The position numbers and the translations under genes are program-made. A model generated the notes under the pieces. The model made no database searches, was not told the DNA's origin, and was given only the letters and a program-made list of their open reading frames with translations. A stretch of 64,000 bases of DNA from Pseudomonas sp. Bc-h. GTDB taxonomy: Bacteria > Pseudomonadota > Gammaproteobacteria > Pseudomonadales > Pseudomonadaceae. Shown in pieces: positions 19,526 to 30,779 of the stretch (position 1 is its first letter; every line of letters begins with the position of its first letter). Where the stretch lies: NCBI RefSeq assembly GCF_002080045.1, contig NZ_MUIN01000003.1, positions 69,501 through 133,500 on the forward strand, written 5' to 3'.

Positions 19526-20476
19526 TTACACAGCAATCGACGGCATCGGCTTGCCCACCAACGAATCCCCGCTCAGCGCCTGTTCACTTTTCAGCCAATC
19601 GACGAAACGCTGCACGATCTGCACGCGTCGTTTGCGTTGCGGCAGGACGATGTAATACCCATAAGCCGAGATTGCCGTGGCTTCGATCGGGCGGCACAAC
19701 AGGCCCTGCTCCAGCAAGTCATCCACCAGATGCCGCCAGCCGATCGCAACGCCTTGCCCGCCAATCGCGGCCTGGATCAGCAACGTGTAGTTGTCGAATC
19801 GTAACTGACCCGGGGCAGGGGCCTGAGCGATGTTCAATGCCCGGAACACGCCACCCCAGTCAAACCAGTTGGTGCTGGTCTCACCGCGCAGGTGGAGCAG
19901 CGGGAACTCTTTCAGCGCTTCGGTCTTCAATGGGAGAGGACGGTCGGCCAGCAACTTCGGACTGCACACCGGAAACACTTCCTCGCTGAACAGCCAATGG
20001 CTTTCACCCTGTTTGAAGCGTCCATCGCCAAACAGCACGGCCACGTCGATATCCGCTCGCAACATGTTATGACTGCGCTCGCTGGTCACCAGGCTGACGT
20101 CCACATCGGGGTTGTCTTTGTGAAAGCGGTGCAGACGCGGCATCAACCAATAGGCAGCGAAGGCGAAGTCGGTGGCCACCTGCAACACCTCGTGCTGGTG
20201 CTGCTCGGTAATCAGGCTCAAACCCGCATCCATGGACTGCAATCCGGTCTGCACGTGGTTGAACAGAATTTCCCCGGCGTCGGTGAGTTCGATACCGCGA
20301 TAAATGCGATCGAACAGGCGCGTTGCCAGTTGTTCTTCTAACCTTTTGATTTGCTGGCTAATCGCCGGTTGGGTCGTGCCGAGCTCGACGGCTGCTGCGG
20401 TGAAACTGCGCAGACGGGCGGCAGCTTCGAAACCGCGAAGCAGATCCAGCGACATGTCACCAAGGGCTTCAAACAT
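19526..20476 (-). CDS. LysR-type regulator, probably of choline-sulfate use
   Basis: A 316-residue LysR-type regulator with an N-terminal helix-turn-helix (RSFTAAAVELGTTQPAISQQIKRLEEQLATRLF) and an effector-binding domain. It is divergent from betC, and in Pseudomonas an equivalent regulator controls choline-sulfate use. The 96-base shared region contains ATGGG-N13-CCCAT (20507-20529) and the palindrome CCCATGGG, candidate operator elements. An alternative start is the Met at 20455. The inducer is presumably choline-O-sulfate or choline; this is inferred from context. Confidence 0.85.
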   Translation of the reverse strand: MFEALGDMSLDLLRGFEAAARLRSFTAAAVELGTTQPAISQQIKRLEEQLATRLFDRIYRGIELTDAGEILFNHVQTGLQSMDAGLSLITEQHQHEVLQVATDFAFAAYWLMPRLHRFHKDNPDVDVSLVTSERSHNMLRADIDVAVLFGDGRFKQGESHWLFSEEVFPVCSPKLLADRPLPLKTEALKEFPLLHLRGETSTNWFDWGGVFRALNIAQAPAPGQLRFDNYTLLIQAAIGGQGVAIGWRHLVDDLLEQGLLCRPIEATAISAYGYYIVLPQRKRRVQIVQRFVDWLKSEQALSGDSLVGKPMPSIAV

Positions 20477-20590
20477 AAGCGTGGCTTATCCTAGGCATTG
20501 TGTTCTATGGGCTTTACCGCTGATCCCATGGGTCTCATTCTCTGGAACAGCAATTTCGCATAAATATTCACTATGGAATGCCGCGAATAC

Positions 20591-22096
20591 ATGAAGCGCA
20601 AGAACATTCTTTTCATCATGGCCGATCAGATGGCCGCGCCGATGTTGCCGATTTACGCCTCATCTCCAATCAAGATGCCTAATTTGAGTCGCCTCGCCGC
20701 CGAAGGCGTGGTGTTCGACGCTGCCTATTGCAATAGCCCGCTGTGCGCGCCGTCCCGTTTTACCTTGGTCAGCGGTCAGCTCCCGAGCAAGATCGGCGCC
20801 TACGACAACGCTGCCGATTTCCCGGCTGACGTCCCGACTTACGCCCATTACCTGCGCCGACTCGGCTATCGCACTGCGCTGTCGGGCAAAATGCATTTCT
20901 GCGGGCCTGATCAATTGCACGGGTACGAAGAACGTCTGACCAGCGATATCTACCCCGCCGACTACGGCTGGGCAGTGAACTGGGACGAGGCTGACACGCG
21001 CCCCACCTGGTACCACAACATGTCGTCGGTACTGCAAGCCGGCCCGTGCGTGCGCACCAACCAACTCGACTTCGACGAAGAAGTTGTCTTCAAGGCCCAG
21101 CAATACCTGTTCGACCACGTGCGTGAAGACGGTGATCAGCCGTTCTGCCTCACGGTGTCGATGACCCACCCACACGACCCGTACACCATCCCCAAGGAAT
21201 ACTGGAATCTCTACAACGACGACGAGATCCCGATGCCGCCTGCGCCGCCAGCACAGGCCGATCAGGACCCGCACTCTCAGCGACTGCTCAAGGTCTATGA
21301 CCTCTGGGACAAGCCGCTGCCGGAACACAAGATTCGAGATGCCCGCCGTGCGTACTTCGGGGCGTGCAGCTACATCGACGACAATGTAGGCAAATTGCTG
21401 AAGACACTGGAAGACACCGGCCTGGCCGACGACACCATCATCGTGTTCTCCGGCGATCATGGCGACATGCTCGGCGAGCGGGGGCTCTGGTACAAAATGC
21501 ACTGGTTTGAAATGTCCGCCCGTGTACCGTTGCTGGTGTACGCTCCGGGGCAGTTCAAGGCCGGCCGCGTGAAGGCCGCCGTGTCCACCGCCGATCTGTT
21601 GCCGACCTTCGTGGCAATGGCTCAGGGCGAGCTGGAAGCCGGTCTGCCGCTTGATGGCCGCTCGCTGCTGCCGCACCTGGAAGGCACTGGCGGTCACGAC
21701 GAAGTATTCGGCGAGTACATGGCCGAGGGCACCAACAGCCCGTTGATGATGATCCGGCGCGGCGCTTATAAATTCATTTATTCGGAACAGGACCCATGTC
21801 TGCTGTATGACGTGAACAACGATCCGAAGGAGCAGGAAGAGTTGAGCCAGTCTGAGGCTCATCGCGACCTGTTCAATGCGTTCCTGGCTGAAGCAAAGGC
21901 CAAATGGGACATTGCGGCGATACACCACCAGGTGCTCGCCAGCCAGCGTCGTCGGCGTTTCGTCGCCGAGTCTCTGGCCCTCGGCAAGCTGAAGAGTTGG
22001 GATCACCAGCCGCTGGTAGACGCCAGTCAGCAATACATGCGCAACCATATCGACCTCGACGATCTGGAGCGCAAGGCCCGTTATCCACAACCTTGA
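20591..22096 (+). CDS. betC: Choline-sulfatase
   Basis: Hydrolyses choline-O-sulfate to choline and sulfate, feeding osmoprotection and sulfur supply. The 501-residue alkaline-phosphatase-fold sulfatase has the CxPSR signature, CAPSR with Cys52, to be converted to formylglycine. The metal-binding start ILFIMADQM and the later FSGDHGDMLGERGLW are also in place. The frame opens at 20573, but the Met at 20591 fits the family start better; neither has a strong ribosome site. A choline-type binding protein gene follows 38 bases later, suggesting one operon. Formylglycine would need a maturase encoded elsewhere. Confidence 0.93.
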   Translation: MKRKNILFIMADQMAAPMLPIYASSPIKMPNLSRLAAEGVVFDAAYCNSPLCAPSRFTLVSGQLPSKIGAYDNAADFPADVPTYAHYLRRLGYRTALSGKMHFCGPDQLHGYEERLTSDIYPADYGWAVNWDEADTRPTWYHNMSSVLQAGPCVRTNQLDFDEEVVFKAQQYLFDHVREDGDQPFCLTVSMTHPHDPYTIPKEYWNLYNDDEIPMPPAPPAQADQDPHSQRLLKVYDLWDKPLPEHKIRDARRAYFGACSYIDDNVGKLLKTLEDTGLADDTIIVFSGDHGDMLGERGLWYKMHWFEMSARVPLLVYAPGQFKAGRVKAAVSTADLLPTFVAMAQGELEAGLPLDGRSLLPHLEGTGGHDEVFGEYMAEGTNSPLMMIRRGAYKFIYSEQDPCLLYDVNNDPKEQEELSQSEAHRDLFNAFLAEAKAKWDIAAIHHQVLASQRRRRFVAESLALGKLKSWDHQPLVDASQQYMRNHIDLDDLERKARYPQP

Positions 22097-22134
22097 ACCC
22101 TGCCAACACCTAGAAAACCAAAAAGGGGCACACC

Positions 22135-23064
22135 ATGATGAAGTTGTTCACAACGCTGGCGGTTGGGGTCATGAGCATGAGCGGCGTGGTGGCATATGCC
22201 GCTGACGCAGCCAGCTGCAGTACGGTGAAGATGGCCGATCCAGGCTGGAGCGACATCGCCGCAACCAACGCCACGGCGGGCTTTTTGCTCGATGGCATGG
22301 GTTACAAGGCCAAGGTCGATACGCTGGCGGTGCCGATTGCCTATGGTGGTCTCAAAGACGGTCAAATGGACGTTTTTCTGGGCAACTGGATGCCTGCGCA
22401 GCAGGGCTTCTATGACAAGTTCATCGCCACCGGCGATGTAACCCAATACGCGAAGAACCTGGAAGGCACCGAGTTCACCCTCGCCGTGCCGGACTATGTC
22501 TACGACGCGGGTGTGCATAACTTCGCCGACCTGAACAAGTTCGCCGACAAGTTCCACAAGAAGGTCTACGGCATTGGCTCGGGGGCCCCGGCCAACGCGT
22601 CGATTCAGGAGATCATCAAGAAGAACGAGTTCGGCCTCGGTGACTGGAAACTGGTCGAGTCGAGCGAGCAGGCGATGCTGGCCGAAGTACAGCGCAACGT
22701 GAAGAAGAAAGAGTTCGTGGTCTTCCTCGGCTGGACCCCGCACCCGATGAACGTGCAGATCAAGGGCATGCACTATCTCAAGGGTGGCGAGAAATACTTC
22801 GGTGACACTGGCAGCGTTTATACGGTGACCCGTAAAGGCTACGCCGACGCCTGCCCGAATGTGGCCAAGTTGTTCTCCAACCTGACATTCACCCAGGATA
22901 TGGAGAACACCATCATGAAGAACGTGGTAGACAACAAGATCAGCAACACCGAGGCGGTCAAAGCGTGGCTCAAAGAAAACCCGGCTGTGCTTGAAAAGTG
23001 GTTGAGCGGCGTAAAAACCCTTAATGACAAGGATGCGCTGCCAGCGGTGAAGGCCAAGTTGTAA
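22135..23064 (+). CDS. Choline/betaine ABC transporter substrate-binding protein
   Basis: A 309-residue periplasmic binding protein of the OpuAC/ChoX type. It has a signal peptide ending AYA-ADA, then MADPGWSDIAATNATAG and FLGNWMPAQQ, the aromatic segments that enclose a quaternary ammonium ligand. It follows betC with a 38-base gap and a reasonable ribosome site, so it probably captures choline, or choline-O-sulfate itself, for the sulfatase. No permease or ATPase gene accompanies it, so it must share a transporter encoded elsewhere. Confidence 0.9.
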   Translation: MMKLFTTLAVGVMSMSGVVAYAADAASCSTVKMADPGWSDIAATNATAGFLLDGMGYKAKVDTLAVPIAYGGLKDGQMDVFLGNWMPAQQGFYDKFIATGDVTQYAKNLEGTEFTLAVPDYVYDAGVHNFADLNKFADKFHKKVYGIGSGAPANASIQEIIKKNEFGLGDWKLVESSEQAMLAEVQRNVKKKEFVVFLGWTPHPMNVQIKGMHYLKGGEKYFGDTGSVYTVTRKGYADACPNVAKLFSNLTFTQDMENTIMKNVVDNKISNTEAVKAWLKENPAVLEKWLSGVKTLNDKDALPAVKAKL

Positions 23065-23090
23065 ACCAGTCTCAGAATCGCGTTTGAACC

Positions 23091-23159
23091 TGCAGCAGTC
23101 CGGCTTGCCGGGGGTGGGGTCCATGGGATCGCCACCGCCAGCAAGCCGGACTGCTACAG
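23091..23159. repeat. REP-type palindromic element, copy 5
   Basis: GCAGCAGTCCGGCTTGCC is answered by GGACTGCTAC with CAAGCC inside, the same family as the copies at 521, 5219, 8305 and 18321. It lies between the convergent binding-protein and aroE genes, where no other terminator is seen. Confidence 0.85.
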
Positions 23160-23160
23160 A

Positions 23161-24983
<1,823 letters not shown>

Positions 24984-25120
24984 TCAGCGCAAACGGGCGC
25001 TCGAAATTGGCGCGTAGCATATCACCGGCCAGTCCGGTGCCGCAGTTGACGAAGACCAAACGAAGGAGTCCGATAGAGCCCTTTCGTACATAAAGTTTCG
25101 ATCCATGACGGAGAAAGCAA

Positions 25121-26098
25121 ATGGCAAAGCGTATCCAGTTCCGCACCCACGGCGGCCCTGAAGTTCTCGAATACGTTGACTTCGAACCGGCCGCTCCGGG
25201 TCCGAAAGAAGTACTCGTGCGCAACAAAGCGATTGGCGTCAACTTCATCGAAACCTATTTCCGCACTGGCCTGTACCCGGTTGCCGCGATGCCGTCGGGT
25301 CTGGGCAATGAAGGGGCGGGTGTGGTCGAGGCGGTCGGCGCCGAGGTGACCCACGTCAAGGTTGGCGACCGCGTGGGTTACGGCACCGGCCCGCTGGGCA
25401 GCTATGCGGATCTGCACCTCACACCCGCTGCGAACGTGGTCAAGCTGCCGGACGAAATCAGCTTCGAACAGGCCGCTGCGATCATGCTCAAGGGCTTGAC
25501 CGTTCAGTACCTGTTTCGCCAGACGTACGAGATTCGTCCTGAAGAAACCATTCTGTTTCACGCCGCAGCCGGGGGCGTGGGCTCCATCGCCTGCCAGTGG
25601 GCGAGCGCCATGGGCGTGAAGCTGATCGGTACCGTCAGCTCGCCGGAAAAAGCCGCCCACGCCAAGGCCAACGGCGCCTGGGAAGTGATCGATTACAGCA
25701 AGGAAGATGTGGCCAAGCGCGTACTTGAGCTGACCGATGGCAAGAAAGTTTCGGTGGTTTACGACGGCGTCGGCAAAGACACCTGGGAAACCTCACTGGA
25801 CTGCCTGGAGCTGCGTGGCCTGTTGGTCAGCTTTGGTAATGCCTCAGGCCCGGTCGCTGGTGTGAATCTGGGGATTCTGGCGCAGAAAGGCTCGCTTTAC
25901 GTGACCCGTCCGACTCTGGGCTCATACGCCAACAGCCCGGAAGCACTGCAGGCTATGGCTGATGAGGTGTTCGACATGGTGATCAGCGGCAAGGTCAAAG
26001 TGGATGAGTTGAAAAAATTCGACCTGAAGGATGCTGCGAAGGCGCACACCGAACTGTCCGCTCGGCGTACGACCGGCTCGATCATTCTGGTGCCTTGA
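25121..26098 (+). CDS. qor: NADPH:quinone oxidoreductase (zeta-crystallin-like)
   Basis: A 325-residue MDR-superfamily reductase that moves electrons from NADPH to quinones. The catalytic domain carries GLGNEGAGVVEAVGAEV, and the Rossmann domain has FHAAAGGVGSIACQWA. There are no zinc-ligand cysteines, as expected for the Qor subfamily. GACGGAGAAAGCAA precedes the ATG. It matches the P. aeruginosa gene beside hemF. A REPIN-like repeat follows. Confidence 0.95.
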   Translation: MAKRIQFRTHGGPEVLEYVDFEPAAPGPKEVLVRNKAIGVNFIETYFRTGLYPVAAMPSGLGNEGAGVVEAVGAEVTHVKVGDRVGYGTGPLGSYADLHLTPAANVVKLPDEISFEQAAAIMLKGLTVQYLFRQTYEIRPEETILFHAAAGGVGSIACQWASAMGVKLIGTVSSPEKAAHAKANGAWEVIDYSKEDVAKRVLELTDGKKVSVVYDGVGKDTWETSLDCLELRGLLVSFGNASGPVAGVNLGILAQKGSLYVTRPTLGSYANSPEALQAMADEVFDMVISGKVKVDELKKFDLKDAAKAHTELSARRTTGSIILVP

Positions 26099-26126
26099 TC
26101 GCCCCTTGTTGATCCGCAGCTAACCC

Positions 26127-26222
26127 TATGGGAGGGAGGAGCTTGCTCGCGAAGAAGCCGGTACATTCGACACACCTATCGTGTCTGAACCTGTGCATTC
26201 GCGAGCATGCTCCCTCCCACAG
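26127..26222. repeat. REPIN-like inverted repeat pair
   Basis: GGGAGGGAGGAGCTTGCTCG (left) is matched by CGAGCATGCTCCCTCCC (right) about 45 bases away. This is the well-known GGGAGCTTGCTCGCGA repeat of fluorescent pseudomonads, as two opposed REPs. It lies between convergent qor and tsaC and differs from the other REP family here. Confidence 0.88.
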
Positions 26223-26245
26223 GGGTTGGCAGTGAATTCTGATCG

Positions 26246-26803
26246 TTATCCCGCCCGCACAACCTCAGCGGTAACCAGATCCCGAATCACGCTCGGATTG
26301 CGCCTGCCGCCCAGCGAGCCACCGAGCACCATGTCCAGCTGATCATGGAAATACTGCTCGACCCGCAGACGCGAACGCGCAGCAGGGCGGCCAGTGGGGT
26401 TGGCCGACGTCGACACCAGCGGGCCGGTGAGGGCGCAGAGTTCACGCACTTGCGGATGATCGCTGACACGCAGCGCAACCGTATCGCGGCCCCCGGTGAT
26501 CCAGTCAGGCAGCAGGCCCTGATGCGGCACCAGCCAGGTGTTCGGCCCTGGCCAGGTACTGGCCATGCGATCAATCCACAGCTCCGGGAAATCCTCGAAC
26601 AGAAAATCGAACTGACGAATGTTGTCGGCAATCAGGATCAGGCCTTTTTCCACAGGCCGTGCCTTGATCGCCAGCAAGCGGTACACCGCTTCGACATCCC
26701 AAGGGTCGCACCCCAGGCCCCACACCGCTTCGGTTGGATAGGCAATCACAGCCCCGGCCCGGATCTCTCGTGCGGCTTGTTGCACACGCCAACTGCTGAC
26801 CAT
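26246..26803 (-). CDS. tsaC: Threonylcarbamoyl-AMP synthase (YrdC/Sua5 family)
   Basis: Makes threonylcarbamoyl-AMP from threonine, bicarbonate and ATP, the first step of the t6A modification of tRNA. The 185-residue single-domain protein has the nucleotide-binding [16 protein letters not shown], then KGLILIADN and the closing [12 protein letters not shown]. Length fits TsaC rather than the longer Sua5. It is followed (upstream in its operon) by dprA with a 39-base gap on the same strand, as in P. aeruginosa. Confidence 0.95.
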   Translation of the reverse strand: MVSSWRVQQAAREIRAGAVIAYPTEAVWGLGCDPWDVEAVYRLLAIKARPVEKGLILIADNIRQFDFLFEDFPELWIDRMASTWPGPNTWLVPHQGLLPDWITGGRDTVALRVSDHPQVRELCALTGPLVSTSANPTGRPAARSRLRVEQYFHDQLDMVLGGSLGGRRNPSVIRDLVTAEVVRAG

Positions 26804-26842
26804 CGTTCGCTCTCCGAATTAACGCTGGTGGGCAGTTTAACC

Positions 26843-27955
26843 TCAGGGCGCCCGGGCAAACCATCGTCCCGCCTCACAAGCCACGCTACTGTCGAGCTCA
26901 AGCTCGGTCAGCGCCGCCAGCACCTTGGGCAAGGGCCAGCCGCTGCTTAGCGCCAAGGCTTCACTGGTCTGCGGCGCGGCATGCAGCAAAGCGAGCAACG
27001 GGTGATCGGATCGGGGAGCGCTTTGCAGCGTATCGTTGCTCGGCGGCAGATTCTTCCAGCCTTGCAGCCCCTCCAGAATGTGATCGATGGTCTCCACCAA
27101 TATGGCGCCTTCACGAATCAACTGGTGACAACCGCGTGCACCAGGGTGATGAATCGATCCGGGAATGGCATAAACCTCGCGGCCCTGTTCTGCAGCCAGA
27201 CGCGCGGTGATAAGCGACCCGCTCGCAACGCTGGCCTCTACCACCAGCACGCCCAACGACAGGCCGCTGATGATGCGGTTGCGTCTCGGGAAATTGCTGG
27301 CGTGGGGAGCGGCATCCAGCGGTAACTCGGAAACCACCGCGCCACCCTGAGCCATCATCGTCGCTGCAAGTTGGCGGTGCCGCTGTGGATAAAGTTTTTC
27401 GATCCCCGTGCCGAGGACGCCAATCGTGGCGCCTTTTGCATCGAGAGCGCCCTGATGAGCGGCGCCATCGATCCCCAACGCCAGACCACTGGTGACGACA
27501 AAACCGGCCCCCGCCAGACTGCGAGCGAAGGACTTCGCAGTGTCCAGTCCTGGCTTGGAGGCACGTCGACTGCCAACCATTCCGAGTTGCGGACGATCAA
27601 GTAATGAGTGATCGCCAGCGATGAAAAGCAGCGGCGGCGGGTCAGGAATTTCCGCCAGCAATGCAGGGTAATCCGGGTTGTCCCACATCAACAAATGCTG
27701 GCCCGGACGCTCTAGCCAGCGCAATGCAGCACTGGCGCCATCACGCACCTCGGGGTCGCGACGCGCATCGGCACTGGCGGCAGGGAGACGCAGTGAACGC
27801 CACGCCGAGGCGGGCGCACTGAGCGCGGCGGACGCACTGCCAAAGGCATCGATGAGGGTCTGGAAACGCCTGGGACCAATCTCGGGCAATCGATGAAGAC
27901 GCAGACGCGCCTCCAGCTCGGCAGGCGACTGCCCGGCTTTCTCGAACAACGGCAT
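26843..27955 (-). CDS. dprA: DNA-processing protein DprA
   Basis: Binds incoming single-stranded DNA during transformation and loads RecA. The 370-residue protein has an N-terminal helical domain, a Rossmann-like core (LGMVGSRRASKPG, VVTSGLALGIDGAAHQGAL, ATIGVLGTGIEKLYP, RRNRIISGLS) and a C-terminal winged-helix domain. All family motifs are intact. An exact DnaA-box 9-mer lies inside the gene (27384-27392) and another 46 bases upstream (28001-28009). Confidence 0.95.
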   Translation of the reverse strand: MPLFEKAGQSPAELEARLRLHRLPEIGPRRFQTLIDAFGSASAALSAPASAWRSLRLPAASADARRDPEVRDGASAALRWLERPGQHLLMWDNPDYPALLAEIPDPPPLLFIAGDHSLLDRPQLGMVGSRRASKPGLDTAKSFARSLAGAGFVVTSGLALGIDGAAHQGALDAKGATIGVLGTGIEKLYPQRHRQLAATMMAQGGAVVSELPLDAAPHASNFPRRNRIISGLSLGVLVVEASVASGSLITARLAAEQGREVYAIPGSIHHPGARGCHQLIREGAILVETIDHILEGLQGWKNLPPSNDTLQSAPRSDHPLLALLHAAPQTSEALALSSGWPLPKVLAALTELELDSSVACEAGRWFARAP

Positions 27956-28079
27956 AAGATCTTCCTTGATCCCGAGCCCACTTCAGGAAGTGAGCAAAGC
28001 TGTGGATAAGTCTGTTAACAACAATTTGATAAGTGAAGCATGCCGGTGGAAAAAAGTGTGTTGGAGCTGATACATAGCA

Positions 28080-29105
28080 TTACGGATTGCGAACCTTGTC
28101 ATTAACCGCCAAAGATCTGGATGCATGCAGCACCATCGCGAAACTCAGGCGATTGTAGGTGCGGAAGACCATCAACAGGCCCGAGCGCTCATCCGGAATC
28201 TTCACCTGCTCGCCGGTAATACGGTCGCGCACTGTTTCACCCGCCTTGTAGATCGCCAGCACATTGCCTTCGGCCAGGCCATCGAGCCGTCCGCGATCCA
28301 GGGTCACCACGTCGAACTCACCGATCTGGGTCACGCCACGGGGCACATCGATGATCATGCCGTTGATCGGCTGCGAAGGTTCGCTGGGCACGAAAGTGGA
28401 ATTGATCGCCCGCTCTTCGCTGACGAAAAGCCGGTCGCCCAGACGCACTTCCTGGGTCGAACGCTGCATCACCAGGGTGGCAATGTCGCCCTCGCTGGCC
28501 ACGACCTCACCGCTGCCGATGTCATCGGCGTTGATGCCCAGCGGTACATTGGTATCCGGATCGAAGTAAGTCTTGCCCTTGCGGAAGATCCCATAGGACA
28601 CATGGCCAGGATCGAATGTCCCGCGGGCGTAAATACGATCCCCGGCACCGCTGAGCACGCGCTCGCCGCTGCCGGCGACGATGTACGGTGCATCCTCGAA
28701 CTGCTCGGGCGTGTCCATGATCCGGTTATTGAGCAGAAACGCATTGATCGCTCCCAACGGAATGGTCGGGATGGCGTCGGCGATGGGCGTGGTGCGCACA
28801 CGCGGTGACAATTTGATGGTGCCGCGGGACTCGCCACGATTGACCACGATCCTCGGCTGACCGTCCACATAAATGAGGTTCAGGGTGTCGCCGGGGTAGA
28901 TCAGATCCGGGTCATGGACCTGCGGATTGGCGTGCCAGAGCTGTGGCCACTTCCATGGCTGGCTGAGGAACTTGCCGGAAATGCCCCAAAGTGTGTCACC
29001 GGCGACAACGGTGTAACTCTGTGGATGGCCTTCCCTAAGCTGTACTTGCGCCTGAACAAGGCCTGTCGCGGCCAACAGCAGCAGGGCGAGTAGTGATTTC
29101 CTCAT
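28080..29105 (-). CDS. tsaP: LysM-domain protein, type IV pilus secretin-associated TsaP homologue
   Basis: A 341-residue exported protein with a signal peptide (MRKSLLALLLLAATGLVQA) and an N-terminal LysM domain (YTVVAGDTLWGISGKFL ... LIYPGDTLNLIY). The LysM domain binds peptidoglycan. The C-terminal part is the conserved TsaP region. The P. aeruginosa homologue (PA0020) anchors the pilus secretin to the cell wall, and its place between dprA and def matches. A role in type IV pili is therefore inferred from orthology. Confidence 0.9.
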   Translation of the reverse strand: MRKSLLALLLLAATGLVQAQVQLREGHPQSYTVVAGDTLWGISGKFLSQPWKWPQLWHANPQVHDPDLIYPGDTLNLIYVDGQPRIVVNRGESRGTIKLSPRVRTTPIADAIPTIPLGAINAFLLNNRIMDTPEQFEDAPYIVAGSGERVLSGAGDRIYARGTFDPGHVSYGIFRKGKTYFDPDTNVPLGINADDIGSGEVVASEGDIATLVMQRSTQEVRLGDRLFVSEERAINSTFVPSEPSQPINGMIIDVPRGVTQIGEFDVVTLDRGRLDGLAEGNVLAIYKAGETVRDRITGEQVKIPDERSGLLMVFRTYNRLSFAMVLHASRSLAVNDKVRNP

Positions 29106-29246
29106 GCGGTGAATCCCTTTATCATGTTGGCTTCGCGTGAAACGTTGAGTCCTGCGAGACTTCGGTTTTACAAGGGCTGCCCGCTTTGACGTCCCAAGCC
29201 TAGCAGCCGATTTTGACTTTACCCTACAAGTGCAGCTCTTACGTAT

Positions 29247-29753
29247 ATGGCCATTTTAAACATTCTCGAATTTCCCGATTCGCGCCTGCGCACCATCGCC
29301 AAGCCGGTGGCCGCTGTGGACGAGGGCGTTCGCCAGTTGGTCGACGACATGTTTGAAACCATGTACGAAGCGCCTGGCATCGGTCTCGCCGCGACGCAGG
29401 TTAACGTACACAAGCGCGTCGTTGTAATGGATCTCTCGGAAGATCGCAGCGAGCCACGGGTTTTCATCAACCCGGAACTCGAGCCGCTGACCGACGAGAT
29501 GGATCAGTATCAGGAAGGTTGCCTGTCGGTTCCCGGTTTCTACGAGAACGTCGACCGTCCGCAGCGCGTCAAGGTCAAGGCACTGGACCGCGAAGGCCAG
29601 CCCTACGAGCTGATCGCCGAAGGCCTGCTCGCGGTGTGCATCCAGCACGAGTGCGATCACCTGAACGGCAAGCTGTTCGTCGACTACCTGTCTAATCTCA
29701 AGCGTGACCGGATCAAGAAAAAGCTCGAAAAACTGCACAAGCAGAACGCTTGA
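29247..29753 (+). CDS. def: Peptide deformylase
   Basis: Removes the formyl group from nascent proteins. The 168-residue metalloenzyme has the three family motifs: [14 protein letters not shown] with Cys92, and QHECDHLNG with His134, Glu135 and His138. These form the Fe(II)/metal site at essentially the E. coli positions. It is divergent from tsaP. A clear terminator separates it from fmt. Confidence 0.98.
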   Translation: MAILNILEFPDSRLRTIAKPVAAVDEGVRQLVDDMFETMYEAPGIGLAATQVNVHKRVVVMDLSEDRSEPRVFINPELEPLTDEMDQYQEGCLSVPGFYENVDRPQRVKVKALDREGQPYELIAEGLLAVCIQHECDHLNGKLFVDYLSNLKRDRIKKKLEKLHKQNA

Positions 29754-29766
29754 TCCCTTCACCCCG

Positions 29767-29797
29767 AAAGGCCTCTTGGAGGCCTTTTCTTTTTTTA
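29767..29797 (+). terminator. Intrinsic terminator between def and fmt
   Basis: AAAGGCCTC pairs with GAGGCCTTT around a TTG loop, then a run of T residues reaches 29797. It lies in the 66-base def-fmt gap. Confidence 0.9.
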
Positions 29798-29819
29798 CAG
29801 ATTTCAGAACGAGAAGCCC

Positions 29820-30779
29820 ATGACTGAGCCACTGCGCATCGTCTTCGCCGGCACCCCGGAATTCGCCGCCGAACACCTCAAAGCCCTGCTCGACAGCCCT
29901 TATGAAGTGATCGCGGTCTACACCCAGCCCGATCGCCCGGCGGGACGCGGTCAGAAGCTGATGCCAAGCTCGGTCAAGCAACTCGCTGTGCAACACAACA
30001 TTGCGGTACTGCAACCGCCGACGCTGCGCGCGCCGGACGCCCAGGCCGAACTCGCTGCGCTCAAGCCCGACCTTATGGTCGTCGTCGCCTACGGATTGAT
30101 TCTGCCGCAGGCGGTGCTGGATATTCCGCGCCTGGGCTGCATCAACAGTCATGCCTCGCTGCTGCCACGCTGGCGCGGTGCGGCTCCGATCCAGCGCGCG
30201 GTCCAGGCGGGCGATGCCGGAAGCGGTGTGACAGTGATGCGCATGGAGGCGGGTCTGGACACCGGCCCGATGCTGCTCAAGGCCATTACCCCGATCACTG
30301 GCGAGGACACCGGCGGCACGCTGCACGACCGATTGGCCGAATTGGGCCCGGTGGCTGTGTTGCAAGCCATTGCCGGCCTGGCTGACGGCTCGCTGGTCGG
30401 CGAAGTGCAGGACGACAGCCTCGCCACCTACGCTCACAAGTTGAACAAAGATGAGGCGCGCATCGACTGGAGCCGTCCGGCCGACGAGCTGGAACGTCTG
30501 GTCCGTGCTTTCAATCCATGGCCGATCTGCCACAGCACCCTCAACGGCGAAGCGCTCAAAGTGCTGGCCGCTCAGATTGCAGAAGGCAACGGCGAGCCAG
30601 GCACGATCCTCGGCGCCAGCAAAGACGGCCTGACGGTCGCTTGCGGCCAAGGCGCTCTTCGTCTGACTCGCCTGCAACTGCCGGGCGGCAAACCGCTGAA
30701 CTTCACTGACCTGTTCAACAGCCGCCGCGAGAAGTTCGCGCTCGGTACCGTGCTCGGCCAAGCGGCGGATAGCCAATGA
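29820..30779 (+). CDS. fmt: Methionyl-tRNA formyltransferase
   Basis: Formylates initiator Met-tRNA using 10-formyl-tetrahydrofolate. The protein has 319 residues. Asn109 and His111 ([16 protein letters not shown]) and Asp147 (GLDTGPM) are the catalytic triad positions, one residue displaced from E. coli. The C-terminal OB-like domain recognises the tRNA. Its stop overlaps the rsmB start by four bases (ATGA). A terminator lies just upstream, so a promoter or readthrough is needed for expression. Confidence 0.98.
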   Translation: MTEPLRIVFAGTPEFAAEHLKALLDSPYEVIAVYTQPDRPAGRGQKLMPSSVKQLAVQHNIAVLQPPTLRAPDAQAELAALKPDLMVVVAYGLILPQAVLDIPRLGCINSHASLLPRWRGAAPIQRAVQAGDAGSGVTVMRMEAGLDTGPMLLKAITPITGEDTGGTLHDRLAELGPVAVLQAIAGLADGSLVGEVQDDSLATYAHKLNKDEARIDWSRPADELERLVRAFNPWPICHSTLNGEALKVLAAQIAEGNGEPGTILGASKDGLTVACGQGALRLTRLQLPGGKPLNFTDLFNSRREKFALGTVLGQAADSQ

